Assembly (NCBI GenBank): GCA_903824575.1
Contig: CAIJXJ010000272.1
Coordinates: 1-63,458, forward strand
Reading direction: 5' to 3'
Origin: an uncultured Methylobacillus sp.
GTDB taxonomy: Bacteria > Pseudomonadota > Gammaproteobacteria > Burkholderiales > Methylophilaceae
Length of the DNA stretch: 63,458 nucleotides
Part shown: piece by piece, positions 1 through 8,899 of the stretch
How the letters are laid out: the number at the start of each line of letters is the position of its first letter
Numbering within the stretch: the stretch's first letter is position 1
Notes under the pieces: model-generated
Databases searched by the model: none
Told to the model about the DNA's origin: nothing
The model's input: the letters and a program-made list of their open reading frames with translations, nothing else
Made by a program: the position numbers and the translations under genes

Positions 1-615
1 ACCGATTACCTTGTTGTTTTCATCCATTTTTGGGATGGGCGTTCGTTTATCCCCGCCAATACCCACCAGCAACCAATTGCTACCACCTTGCCAGTGCGAC
101 AGGTCGGCCAAGTTGAAAGCATGCAGGCGTGGCGCCTCTTCACCATCGGTGAAGAATATGACCTGGGCAGGCTCCGGCAGCGCCTTCAAGGCCGCGGAAG
201 CGGATAACATGCCAAAACCAATACGGCTATTGCCATGCCATGCTTGCCGCCACTCCAAGTGCGCTACAACATCCTGCACGGCATCAAAGCTGCCGCACAC
301 CTCAACCGGATGGAACAGGGTCGACACCACGACCCCGGCAAACAATGCCACGCCAACACGTGTGCCGCACGGCATGGAGGAAATGGAATCACGCAGTAAC
401 TGACGCGTATAAGTGATGCGACTGACCGGCCTGCCATCAATCGACATGTCTTCTGCATTCATGCTCTGGGTGATGTCGACGATCAGCAGGTAGGTGTATA
501 TATCGCGCCTGATCGGAATGGTCGGACGGAACAAGGCAACAAGCAATAAGGCTAAGGCCGCGGTCAAACAAATTATTTCGCGGTGTTGCCGAAGGAAGAT
601 GTTCAGCTTGAGCAT
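1..615 (-). CDS. VWA-domain membrane protein, MxaL-like (partial)
   Basis: Reading the minus strand from an ATG at 615 gives an open frame running off the window edge, so the C-terminus is missing. A short basic N-terminus is followed by a hydrophobic segment (TAALALLLVALF), then a von Willebrand A domain whose metal-site motif reads DITQSMN. A second acidic motif follows (FFTDGEE). The end of the visible part, GGDKRTPIPKMDENNKVIG, resembles the VWA proteins MxaL/MxaC of methanol-dehydrogenase clusters and BatA-type proteins. Those proteins are thought to assist maturation of periplasmic enzymes. No methanol dehydrogenase gene is visible, so the specific role is inferred. It lies downstream of the response regulator on the same strand. 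Confidence 0.6.
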   Translation of the reverse strand, partial: MLKLNIFLRQHREIICLTAALALLLVALFRPTIPIRRDIYTYLLIVDITQSMNAEDMSIDGRPVSRITYTRQLLRDSISSMPCGTRVGVALFAGVVVSTLFHPVEVCGSFDAVQDVVAHLEWRQAWHGNSRIGFGMLSASAALKALPEPAQVIFFTDGEEAPRLHAFNLADLSHWQGGSNWLLVGIGGDKRTPIPKMDENNKVIG

Positions 616-884
616 TAAACAGATTTTTCACCAAGTTGGAACACGGAGAATAACATGGCGCAAAATTATTCTTGTGGTTGAATTGGTGATTCCGGCAGGC
701 AAAAAAATCAGGCCCGAAAGCCTGATGTCAGAAATGGAGATAAGCCGAGAGGGAGAGTCAACTTGGAGTGATGATAAGGTCAGGCATGCCGACCTCATAG
801 GGATTTTCTCACGCATTATTCCAGGATAATTTCCCGAATTGATGCTTTTTGAGCGACAGACGGACATGGCTGAAAGTCGCATAT

Positions 885-1539
885 TTAGCCGTCTATGAGT
901 CCGTGTTTTATCGCTAGCCTGACTAGCTCCACGGGGCTGCTGATGCCAAGCTTTTGCTTGATTGATGAATGTCTGGTGGTTGGAAACGGTTTTCATGCTG
1001 ATGCTCAATACCCGAGCAATTGCTTCGAGTTCCGCCCCCTCTGCAAGAAAACGAAATATCTCAAACTCGCGGGCAGTCAGTTGTTGCAAGGGATCATCCG
1101 GATTTTGCAAGGTAAGCATCGCGATTTTTTTAGCGATGTCTGCGCCGATATAGGTTTGGCCTAAGGCAACCGTTTCGATCGCATTCACCAGTTCTTCTGC
1201 CAATCCGCTTTTGGTAAGGTAGCCCAATGCACCAGCTTTAAACGACTGATTGGCAATTGAGGCGTTTACGTGCATGGACAGTACCAGGATTTTGGCCGCC
1301 CGGTTATTTGCGATAATGCGACGTATGGCTTCGATGCCGCCTATGCCAGGCATGGTGAGATCCATGATCGTGACATCAGGCAAATGATCGCAAAAGAACT
1401 GGTAGGCCTGCTCGCCGCTATTAGCTTCAGCGATCACACTGAATGTCGACTGCTGCTCCAAAAGACGCCTGATCCCAGCACGGACAACAGCATGATCATC
1501 CACTAACATGATGCTAACTGATTGCAATGGGGACATCAT
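885..1539 (-). pseudogene. NarL/FixJ-family response regulator, frameshifted in the HTH
   Basis: The N-terminal receiver domain is complete: acidic pair D14/D15, phosphorylatable D60, S88 and K110. A LuxR-type DNA-binding domain follows. After SNHQTFI the frame departs from the family consensus and continues as unrelated sequence to a stop near 628, giving 303 residues. In another frame the expected ending (KLGISSPVELVRLAIKHG) is present and stops at 885-887. The cause is visible: TGAT is tandemly duplicated on the plus strand at 959-966, and removing one copy restores a standard protein of about 217 residues. It may be an MxaB-like regulator given the MxaL-like neighbour, but that is weak. 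An assembly or sequencing error, or phase variation, are alternatives to true decay. Confidence 0.75.
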
Positions 1540-1676
1540 TCTTTACGCTCCAATTGTATCCAAATCAAAATTCGTCCGCCCTGACCTGAACGAGCATTCG
1601 TATGAATGCAACATCTCCAGTATTTGGAACTCACACAGGCAATAACTCTGGAAAGCCCCGGCGAGCTTACCGAGCT

Positions 1677-1713
1677 TATAAGAAAACGGCTCCAGAGGAG
1701 CCGTTTTCTTATA
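1677..1713 (-). terminator. Intrinsic terminator after the TonB receptor
   Basis: A perfect 17-bp inverted repeat (1677-1693 with 1697-1713) has a 3-nt loop and a T-rich edge on both strands. It lies 12 bp past the stop of the minus-strand receptor gene and can act in either direction. Confidence 0.85.
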
Positions 1714-1724
1714 TGCTGACCGGA

Positions 1725-4322
1725 TTAGTCATGAGCCGCGGACGGCTTCTTGCCAGCAAATTCCCAACGAACACCAACCCAGGCCGCGATTGGTGCACCC
1801 GGCGCGACAAAAGCTTCGCTCACCGATTGAGAGTAGTTGGCATTAGCGGCAAGCCCGTTCATGCGTAGCGAACCATTAGGATTTAATGAGTTCATGCCAA
1901 GCTGACCGGAGGTGAAATACTCGCGATCGAAGACGTTGTTCACCTTGGCAAACAAGAGCCATTCAGGATGTACCCGATAGGCTGACGTCAAATTGACGAT
2001 CGTGTAACCGGCAATGATGCCCCGGCTGTCTTGTCCATTTTCATTGCCGCGCAACAATGAGCTTGTTGCCGTGAAGGTGTTAACGCCAACGCTGAACTTG
2101 TCATTCACCCTGTAGTCGGCAAAAAGCTTCAAGATGTTTCTAGGAACGAGCGGAATGCGATCGCCCTTCTTGATGCTGATGGTCTTCCAGTAGTCGTTGT
2201 TGTTGTTGTAGTTCACCGTGCCTGTAGCCGTATTGACAAGAGTGCCACTGGCGTTTGCGACCTTGGCTGGCGCCGTGCCTGTAAAGGGAATGCAGGTATG
2301 TGATGTCGTGGCCGTACCGTCGGACTGGCAACTCAAGATACCTGAAGAGTTTGCATTGGCATTGACTGTCTCGGCGCTCTCGTAGGTCGCATCCAGATAG
2401 GTGTAGTTACCCGACAAGGACAAGGCATCAAAATTCGCATTGAATGACGCATCAAAACCCTTGCGTTCAGTCTCACCAAAGTTCTTGAAATAGCCACTGC
2501 CACTTGAGTTTGTGCCCACGAACATGATGTCATTGCTGTTGGTCGTGTCAAACACAGAGGCTGCCACACCAACTTGAGGCGTCAGCTTGGAACGGATGCC
2601 CGCTTCCCATGTTTTGGAAACCACTTGCTGAAGGTATGGGTCGCTCGCCATTGAATTGGGCAGCTTGCAAGGACTTTCAGGATCAGCACAACCCAGTTCG
2701 ACGCTAGTGGGTGTTCGACTGCCTTCCGTGTAATTGCCATAGAGATTGATTGCGTCGGTCGGATTGAATGCTAGTCCGATCGATGGGTTGAATCTGCTGT
2801 AGGAATGCGTGCCTGTCAATGTCTGGCCGGCGACTTGAGTGATCTGGTCCTTGTTCGCAATCTCGGAGTGATTGAACCTGCCGGAGCCGGTCAGACTGAT
2901 CTTGTCGGTCAGGTCGAGCGTGTCGGTAGCGTAAACGCTCCAGGTATTGGTCGTACCTTTCAGATTGACGCGTGAATCGATGATTTCGCCATTGGACAGG
3001 AATCCATTTGCAGGATCCTGGAATTTCCCAATGCCATAAATCGATCCGTCCGAAACATATGAACCATATTCGTGACTGGCCGTGTAATGAATGGTGCTGC
3101 GATCATAGCCGGCACCGACGACGTAGGTGTTTTGTCGATCAAAAATCTTATTCTGCACGGAAATTTGCGAGAAAATTCCGTAGTTTTCCTGGCTGTTCTG
3201 GGACCTGTTCACCATGCCGGAACACTTCTCGCCCGGCTCATTGCCAGCAGTTGCCTGGGAAGTGCATCGTGCGATCAGGTTGGCATCCGTTAACGGCGTC
3301 GATACAGTTGCTAGAATCGACTGGCCAAGCCTCTGTGCATTGGTGCTGTCTACGCGCGGAGAAAAACCATCACCGAGGTCACCATTGAGCGTATTGCCCT
3401 TAATATTGCGATAATAGGTGTTACCAGTCAGAACGACGTTATCCGCAAAATAATGCGACCAGTTGAGGTTCAGGAAATGGGATTCATTCTGCGTGTTGTC
3501 TGGCCAGGTATAAGCTTTTTTGTAATTCTGTTTCAGCATATTAAGTGGCGCCATGCCATTACCATTAAGATCGCTGTCGGAATAAGCATAAGTCAGCTTC
3601 AAGTCTGTCTTTTCGCCTTGCCAGCCCAACTTTGCAAACAGTTGCTTGTTGTCGGAGGGCGAATGGTCACGCCAGCCGTCTTCATCAAACCAGGTGCCGG
3701 CAACAAAGTAATCGATCGAATTATCTGCTGAAACACCGCCAAATTCAGCCTCGCCGATCTTTCTTCCAAAAGACCCCGCCGTAAACTGGATTGCGCCGCC
3801 AGGAGAATTCCGCCCGTCCTTGGTTTGAATTGACAGGGCGCCGCCCAGGGTATTCAAACCAAACAGCGGATTTGAACCGGAATAGAGTTGCATCGTTGAT
3901 ATGGCATTTTTCGGAATCAGATCCCAACTCACCACATCGCCGAATGGCTGGTTCATTCGCACGCCATCCATATAAACTGAAAGACCTTGGGGCGTGCCGA
4001 GCAGGGGAGACGCCGTGAAGCCATGGTAATTCACATCGGCTTGCAGCGGATTGCCCTGGTTTTCATTGAGGTAGATGCCGGCCATGTTGCGGTTCATGTA
4101 GTCGCTGAGGTCCAGCGACTGAGAATTTTCAATATCCTGGCTCTTGGCCGTTTGCACATTGGACGACATTTTGTCTATTGACTGGCCAATCCCGGGCAAT
4201 GGTGTCGAACTGATCACTTCAACTTTTTCTGTTGTTATCATCTCTTGAGCGGAGACATTCGTCGACAAGCTACAGAGTCCCGCAACCGCAAAAGCGATTG
4301 GCTTAAATTTCGCACCAAGCAT
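1725..4322 (-). CDS. TonB-dependent outer-membrane receptor
   Basis: Protein of about 865 residues. The start at 4322 (MLGAKFKPIAF) is chosen over the upstream ATG at 4343 because GGGAGAG sits at ideal spacing before it. A signal peptide ends near VSAQ, followed by a plug domain (residues about 30-170, including YHGFTASPLLGTPQG and VYMDGVRMNQPFGD) and a 22-strand-type barrel. TonB boxes vary; TTEKVEVISS just after the signal peptide is a candidate. It ends WEFAGKKPSAAHD, a short extension beyond the usual terminal aromatic residue. The ligand cannot be told from sequence. No TonB or ExbBD gene is adjacent, so it must use one of the TonB systems elsewhere. A strong terminator follows it. Confidence 0.88.
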   Translation of the reverse strand: MLGAKFKPIAFAVAGLCSLSTNVSAQEMITTEKVEVISSTPLPGIGQSIDKMSSNVQTAKSQDIENSQSLDLSDYMNRNMAGIYLNENQGNPLQADVNYHGFTASPLLGTPQGLSVYMDGVRMNQPFGDVVSWDLIPKNAISTMQLYSGSNPLFGLNTLGGALSIQTKDGRNSPGGAIQFTAGSFGRKIGEAEFGGVSADNSIDYFVAGTWFDEDGWRDHSPSDNKQLFAKLGWQGEKTDLKLTYAYSDSDLNGNGMAPLNMLKQNYKKAYTWPDNTQNESHFLNLNWSHYFADNVVLTGNTYYRNIKGNTLNGDLGDGFSPRVDSTNAQRLGQSILATVSTPLTDANLIARCTSQATAGNEPGEKCSGMVNRSQNSQENYGIFSQISVQNKIFDRQNTYVVGAGYDRSTIHYTASHEYGSYVSDGSIYGIGKFQDPANGFLSNGEIIDSRVNLKGTTNTWSVYATDTLDLTDKISLTGSGRFNHSEIANKDQITQVAGQTLTGTHSYSRFNPSIGLAFNPTDAINLYGNYTEGSRTPTSVELGCADPESPCKLPNSMASDPYLQQVVSKTWEAGIRSKLTPQVGVAASVFDTTNSNDIMFVGTNSSGSGYFKNFGETERKGFDASFNANFDALSLSGNYTYLDATYESAETVNANANSSGILSCQSDGTATTSHTCIPFTGTAPAKVANASGTLVNTATGTVNYNNNNDYWKTISIKKGDRIPLVPRNILKLFADYRVNDKFSVGVNTFTATSSLLRGNENGQDSRGIIAGYTIVNLTSAYRVHPEWLLFAKVNNVFDREYFTSGQLGMNSLNPNGSLRMNGLAANANYSQSVSEAFVAPGAPIAAWVGVRWEFAGKKPSAAHD

Positions 4323-4795
4323 TTTCTCTCCCAATAAAATCATTTCTTCGTCACTAGATAAAGATGCAAACCACGCAACATGGCAACACTCTAGCGAAAC
4401 TGATCATTGAAGAAAATAGGAAGACTTCCCGACTTGATGCGTTGGCATTATCGACTATGGGAACTACGCAGAATAAACGGCTGCAATCGGGGAAATTCTT
4501 GATCGGCAGGTTGTGGCCGGCAGGATGCATTGAACTTTCAAAGCCAGAGGTCGGCTTAGTCTGCGTTGCTGCCGTTGACTAGGCAAAACTGAACGTCCGG
4601 TATGTAGATACGCCTAGTATGCGTACCGGTTGCCGCTAGTGACATAGGAACCACCACCTCAGCAGCGCACCACCACCGGCGACGCATTACCTACCTGCCA
4701 CAACCCCCTTGCCCATCCAAAACAAATGCCTCTGGGAGCGATTCTGCAGGTCGGGAACAGGTATATGGTCACCGCACCTCCGTGCACCGGGCTTT
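4323..4795. other. Gene-free stretch upstream of the receptor
   Basis: No convincing gene is seen. The left part should hold the receptor promoter on the minus strand. At 4597-4629 overlapping inverted repeats (CCGGTA/TACCGG and TACGC/GCGTA) mark a possible boundary. To their right base composition and codon use change, which may be the edge of an inserted segment carrying the XRE and protease genes. Confidence 0.4.
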
Positions 4796-5023
4796 TTAGA
4801 TCAATCCTTGCAGCAGAGCACACGGGTCAAAACCTACAAGCTTCGATACCTGCAGGAACTCGATCACATCAATCCGACGCTCACCACTTTCAATCTTGGA
4901 CACAAACGACTGTGGCCTACCTAGCAGTGCTGCTAACTCTGCTTGTGTAATCCCGGCATCTTTTCTTGCTTTTGTCAGTCGGTCCAGCAGCAAACGGTAC
5001 GACTGGGTATAAATAGACTTCAT
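4796..5023 (-). CDS. XRE-family HTH transcriptional regulator
   Basis: A small Cro/C1-type helix-turn-helix protein of 75 residues. The HTH core reads ITQAELAALLGRPQSFVSK and is followed by IESGERRIDVIEFL, typical of short stand-alone regulators. Start 5023 (MKSIYTQSY) is preferred over 5053 because homologous proteins commonly begin MKSI and GGCGAG lies just upstream. It is divergent from the protease at 5128 with only about 100 bp between, so it may regulate that gene; this is inference from position. Confidence 0.8.
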   Translation of the reverse strand: MKSIYTQSYRLLLDRLTKARKDAGITQAELAALLGRPQSFVSKIESGERRIDVIEFLQVSKLVGFDPCALLQGLI

Positions 5024-5127
5024 CAAGGCTCGCCACGAAGTGGATATTGCCATGAGTAAATAAACCCCTTTTCGGATAATCCCAAAATAGGATATTGTTA
5101 TGAACGTGCTCCATACAGGCCAATATC

Positions 5128-6288
5128 ATGCGTTTCATAATCGTAGTTCTCGTAGCACTTATGCCTTTGCCATCTTTTGCTGAAGCTACGGGGAGCGGGT
5201 TCTTTATTGCTGACGATGGTTACTTTGTAACCAACTTCCATGTGGTAGAAGGGGGGAGGTCATTCCTAATAAGAACCGTCAACGGGAAGGAGTACCCTGC
5301 GTGGATTGTTCGTACGGACCAAGCTAATGACCTTGCAATTTTAAAGGCCGATGGCAAGTTTACCCCTTTAGCAATTGATGACTCTCTCAATGTAAAGCGT
5401 GGTGCCAAGGTTGCAACAGTTGGATTTCCTCACTTGGATTTTCAAGGTATCGAACCAAAGGTTACCGAAGGTATCGTTAATAGTCTTTCGGGGATTAGAG
5501 ATGATGCTCGGTATTTTCAAATAAGCGTTCAACTTGGTAGTGGAAATTCGGGTGGGCCACTCATCAATATTTATGGGAACGTTGTTGGCATAGTTTCGTC
5601 GAAACTTAAGGCTGAAGAAGTTTATAAACAGTCAGGGGATTTAATCCAGAACGTAAACTATGCAATTAAATCAAACTATCTAAGGGAGTTGGTTGGCAGC
5701 ATTCCTGTTCTAAAAGATCATCTCGTTTCTATAAATAAAAAGGCCATGAAAGGCACTGAGGAACTTACTGGTAAAGCTGAAAAAGCCATTGGGTTGATTG
5801 TCAGTATTGATGCGACGGAAGTGCAGCCCGTTCAGCCTTCTAGCGAAACTAAAGCAGATAAAAATGAGCAGACCGCTTTGGATGTCGAGAAGCAAAAGCA
5901 AGATGAGATTGCCCAATACAAACAAAAGCAAGATGCCGAGCGCCAACGTCTGCAAGCTGAAACATTAAAAGGATTTGTTTCGCAGGGAGGCTTGACCTGG
6001 ATGCCAGTAAATGAATCAAGAGGTTCTTACGAGCAAGCGAATGCATATTGCGCTAATACCGCAATCATCGGACAGACGGGCTGGCGTCTTCCAACTAAGG
6101 ATGAGCTGAGTTCCTTATATTCTTCTGGAGCGATGAATGGCCATGGGTGGGCGTTAAACTACACATGGACATCGACAGTTGGTGGCTTATTTGGGCACTA
6201 CTACATCGACCTGCGCGATGGTATGGCAATCTGGTTTAACGCCGGGGCCAACTGTTCCGTAACGTGCGTCCACAAGAGTTGGAGATAG
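5128..6288 (+). CDS. Secreted trypsin-like serine protease with C-terminal Lcl/DUF1566-like domain
   Basis: Protein of 386 residues with three parts. A signal peptide (MRFIIVVLVALMPLPSFAEA) leads into a trypsin-2 fold with catalytic H38 (TNFHVVEGG), D68 (ANDLAILK) and S141 (GSGNSGGPL). A charged, Gln/Lys-rich linker at about 235-285 looks like a coiled coil. The last 100 residues (GGLTWMPVNES, GWRLPTKDEL, YTWTSTVGG) match the Lcl/DUF1566 type of C-type-lectin-like fold found on surface proteins. There is no PDZ domain, unlike DegP. The gene is more AT-rich than its neighbours and lies opposite an XRE regulator, suggesting acquisition. The substrate is unknown. Confidence 0.8.
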   Translation: MRFIIVVLVALMPLPSFAEATGSGFFIADDGYFVTNFHVVEGGRSFLIRTVNGKEYPAWIVRTDQANDLAILKADGKFTPLAIDDSLNVKRGAKVATVGFPHLDFQGIEPKVTEGIVNSLSGIRDDARYFQISVQLGSGNSGGPLINIYGNVVGIVSSKLKAEEVYKQSGDLIQNVNYAIKSNYLRELVGSIPVLKDHLVSINKKAMKGTEELTGKAEKAIGLIVSIDATEVQPVQPSSETKADKNEQTALDVEKQKQDEIAQYKQKQDAERQRLQAETLKGFVSQGGLTWMPVNESRGSYEQANAYCANTAIIGQTGWRLPTKDELSSLYSSGAMNGHGWALNYTWTSTVGGLFGHYYIDLRDGMAIWFNAGANCSVTCVHKSWR

Positions 6289-6989
6289 AGAAATACAATT
6301 AGTGCTGCGCATCTAATTATCAGCCCCATCAAACCGATCCTGACAGAACCACCTCGGGATCATGGCTAGGCGGTGCATGTGCTGCCGCTAGAGGACCTTC
6401 AGCCTCACGACCCAGCTACTATGCACCCCGCAAGAACAAGCGCCCTGTAGCGCTCCTGTGCAAGCCAGCACCACCCCTAATTCCTAAAAATATAAAATAA
6501 AATTTTTCTTAGGTACTTACTTTTGACAAAGGGGGGTGTTTTTGGGAGCGCTGCCAGTATCCGACCCCCCGTTTTACATTTACTGATTGCTTCTCCAAAA
6601 CTCAGGACGTAGGAGAGGTTGGACGGAAGTCAGAAAAGGGGTGGTGCCGGGTGGGTGGGGGTCGCTTGATCAGGTTTGGCGGCAGAATGGACGTGCACTA
6701 GCAGGCATGCAGAAGCCATGGAAGAAAAACAAACACATCACGCCAACAACTTATTGAATGTGCCACTTAACAACCAGTATTTATTGCAGCACACAGAAAT
6801 GAGGGTAGGAATGCGGGTAGAATTAGAATCGCAATCTAATTAAAACATCTACAACCCGCGATTTTATTAGACTTCAGTAAAATACTTGCGGATGTTTTTC
6901 AGGGCGCTCAACGCGCCCCTGATTTTTTAAGGTTCAGGCGCGAATTTTACCCGAATCAGGGGGACTCCGCACACAAACCATACGCTCGA
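6289..6989. other. 700-bp stretch without a gene; structured DNA
   Basis: No supported coding sequence. Items seen: a G6/C6 inverted repeat (about 6532-6538 with 6565-6571) followed by GTTTTAC, which could end transcription of the protease gene; a 7-bp dyad AATTAGA/TCTAATT near 6827-6847; a long imperfect inverted repeat (AAAACATC...GATGTTTT with ATTTTA/TAAAAT inside) at about 6842-6899; and a plus-strand terminator listed separately. No tRNA fold was found. Confidence 0.45.
6900..6928 (+). terminator. Intrinsic terminator with no obvious upstream gene
   Basis: Stem CAGGGCGC/GCGCCCCTG with one bulged C is followed by six T on the plus strand. On the minus strand it is followed by A's, so it would not terminate mucD. 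The nearest plus-strand gene ends 600 bp upstream, which leaves room for a small RNA. Confidence 0.65.
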
Positions 6990-8405
6990 TTACTTGGCTA
7001 CACCATTCACCTTCACTGGCACGTACAGCGTGTTGTCGCCGCGCAGCACCAAAAGGGCGATAGTTTTGCCGCTGGCCACGGCCACGACCAGCTTGTTGAA
7101 TTGCTCTGGACTCTGCACCTCGCTATTGTTCACAGCCAGAATCACATCGCCCCGCCGAATGCCGGCCTGAGCAGCGGCACTCTCGGCGCTGACCACCAGC
7201 ACGCCATTCTTGCCGTTAATCTTCTTCTTCTGCTGCGGGGTAAGTTCGCGCACCATGAGGCCCAGCCGGTTGGGCTCAGTCTTGGCCGGCGCGCGAGGCG
7301 TACGGGCATCTTCCTTGTCGTCAGCCGGCATTTCGCCCACTGTCACAGCGAGATTTTTGACACTGCCGCGGCGCAGCAATTCCACGGTCACTTCACGACC
7401 GGGTCGAGTGGCACCAACCACGCGAGGCAGATCGGATGACACCATGATGACCTTGCCATCAAACTTGAGGATGACATCACCCGGCTCCAGGCCTGCCTTT
7501 TCTGCCGGACTGTTTTTCTCGACCCCTGCCACCAGAGCACCATTGGTATTCTTCATGCCGAACGATTCGGCCAGCTCCTTGCTGATCTCCTGAATGCCGA
7601 GGCCAAGCCAGCCCCGCGACACATGGCCGCCGGCCCTGAGCTGGTTCTGCACATCCATCGCCACGTCAATGGGAATGGCGAACGACAGCCCCATGTAGCC
7701 GCCACTTCTGCTGTAAATCTGGGAATTGATGCCGACCACTTCGCCCTTCAGGTTGAACAGCGGACCACCGGAATTACCGGGATTGATCGCAACATCAGTC
7801 TGGATGAATGGCACGTAATTTTCCTGCGGCAAGGCACGTCCCTTGGCACTGACGATACCGGCGGTAACCGTATTTTCCAGCCCGAACGGCGCACCGATGG
7901 CTGCCACCCATTCGCCCACCTTGAGGGTAGCAGGGTCGCCCAGAGTGACCTTAGGCAAGTTGCTGGCGTCGATTTTCAACAGTGACACATCGCTCCTGCG
8001 GTCGATTCCGATGATCTTGGCCTTGAACTCGCGCCGGTCGGTGAGTTTGACGATGACTTCGTCCGCATCATTCACCACATGCGCATTGGTCAGGATATAG
8101 CCGTCACTGCTGATGATGAACCCTGAGCCGAGTGACTGCGTCTTGTAATCTTGTCCGCCCTGCCCGCCTTGTCCACCCTGCTGGCCGAAACGCTTGAAGA
8201 ACTCATAGAACGGGTCGTCTTCCGGTACATTGGGGAAGGGCATCATGCCCTGAGCGCCACCATGGACAGTCTGCGTGGTACTGATATTGACCACAGTCGG
8301 CCCCTGTTTCTCATACAACTCGGTAAAGTCCGGCAAGTCGCGGGCCATTGCCGGCGCGGCAAAAACCACCGCAAAGATAGAAATCGCCAACCACTTCTTC
8401 ATCAT
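6990..8405 (-). CDS. mucD: Periplasmic serine protease, DegP/DegQ family (MucD)
   Basis: Protein of 471 residues with signal peptide (cut near AMA-RDLP). The trypsin-like domain carries H109 (TNAHVV), D139 (RRSDVSLLK) and S212 (NPGNSGGPL). Two PDZ domains follow at about 265-360 and 385-465. It degrades or refolds misfolded envelope proteins. It is the last gene of the rpoE-rseA-rseB-rseC-mucD operon and starts 1 nt after rseC ends. A Gly/Gln-rich insert (QQGGQGGQGGQGGQD) lies in the flexible loop region before the catalytic domain. The first or second ATG of MMKKW could be the start. Confidence 0.95.
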   Translation of the reverse strand: MMKKWLAISIFAVVFAAPAMARDLPDFTELYEKQGPTVVNISTTQTVHGGAQGMMPFPNVPEDDPFYEFFKRFGQQGGQGGQGGQDYKTQSLGSGFIISSDGYILTNAHVVNDADEVIVKLTDRREFKAKIIGIDRRSDVSLLKIDASNLPKVTLGDPATLKVGEWVAAIGAPFGLENTVTAGIVSAKGRALPQENYVPFIQTDVAINPGNSGGPLFNLKGEVVGINSQIYSRSGGYMGLSFAIPIDVAMDVQNQLRAGGHVSRGWLGLGIQEISKELAESFGMKNTNGALVAGVEKNSPAEKAGLEPGDVILKFDGKVIMVSSDLPRVVGATRPGREVTVELLRRGSVKNLAVTVGEMPADDKEDARTPRAPAKTEPNRLGLMVRELTPQQKKKINGKNGVLVVSAESAAAQAGIRRGDVILAVNNSEVQSPEQFNKLVVAVASGKTIALLVLRGDNTLYVPVKVNGVAK

Positions 8406-8879
8406 TTAATGTCCTCCACGACAAATTTTAATTTGGGAATCGTTATCGGCAGCACGCAATATGACCGGGCGGTAGTCGGTGTCCAGGCCGCGCCCCATGG
8501 CATGCGTTTTAATCCATACAAAACTGAGGGCCAACCCCAAGCCCGCGCCAAACAGCGCCCAGGCATCCCCCGCCGCCGGCGCCAGCCAAGTGCCAGTCGC
8601 GGCCCCCATCATCACCAGCAGCAAAGGCACGCCATAGACGACCAGAGACGTCACCAGTAGCGCCCGCTCATTGACGCCGACCACTACCTGATCGCCAACC
8701 CTTGCGTTCAATGGATTGAAAGCCCGGAACACATTGTTACGATGACCAAAGATCCGACCCCATACCGAAATGCCACAACCCTTGGTCTGCCCGCACAGAC
8801 CGCAAGGCGAACGACGCACGATTTCCAGCAAAGCCCGATCCTGCTCGATACCCACCACCAATGCCTGCTCTTCCAACAT
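8406..8879 (-). CDS. rseC: RseC/MucC-family inner-membrane protein
   Basis: 157 residues. An N-terminal soluble part has the conserved cysteine cluster CGLCGQTKGCG, probably binding an Fe-S cluster or metal, and two transmembrane helices follow (about 78-98 and 104-124). RseC/MucC modulates sigma-E activity and is linked to SoxR reduction in other bacteria. It sits in the expected place between rseB and mucD. Confidence 0.93.
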   Translation of the reverse strand: MLEEQALVVGIEQDRALLEIVRRSPCGLCGQTKGCGISVWGRIFGHRNNVFRAFNPLNARVGDQVVVGVNERALLVTSLVVYGVPLLLVMMGAATGTWLAPAAGDAWALFGAGLGLALSFVWIKTHAMGRGLDTDYRPVILRAADNDSQIKICRGGH

Positions 8880-8899
8880 AATCTGAATCCTTAATTTCT

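Noticed and set aside
4597-4629. Inverted repeats resembling a recombination site
   Set aside because: No integrase gene or second copy was found; kept only as a possible segment boundary.
4709-4950. Plus-strand frames opposite the XRE regulator
   Set aside because: They lie opposite a clear HTH gene and show no family features.
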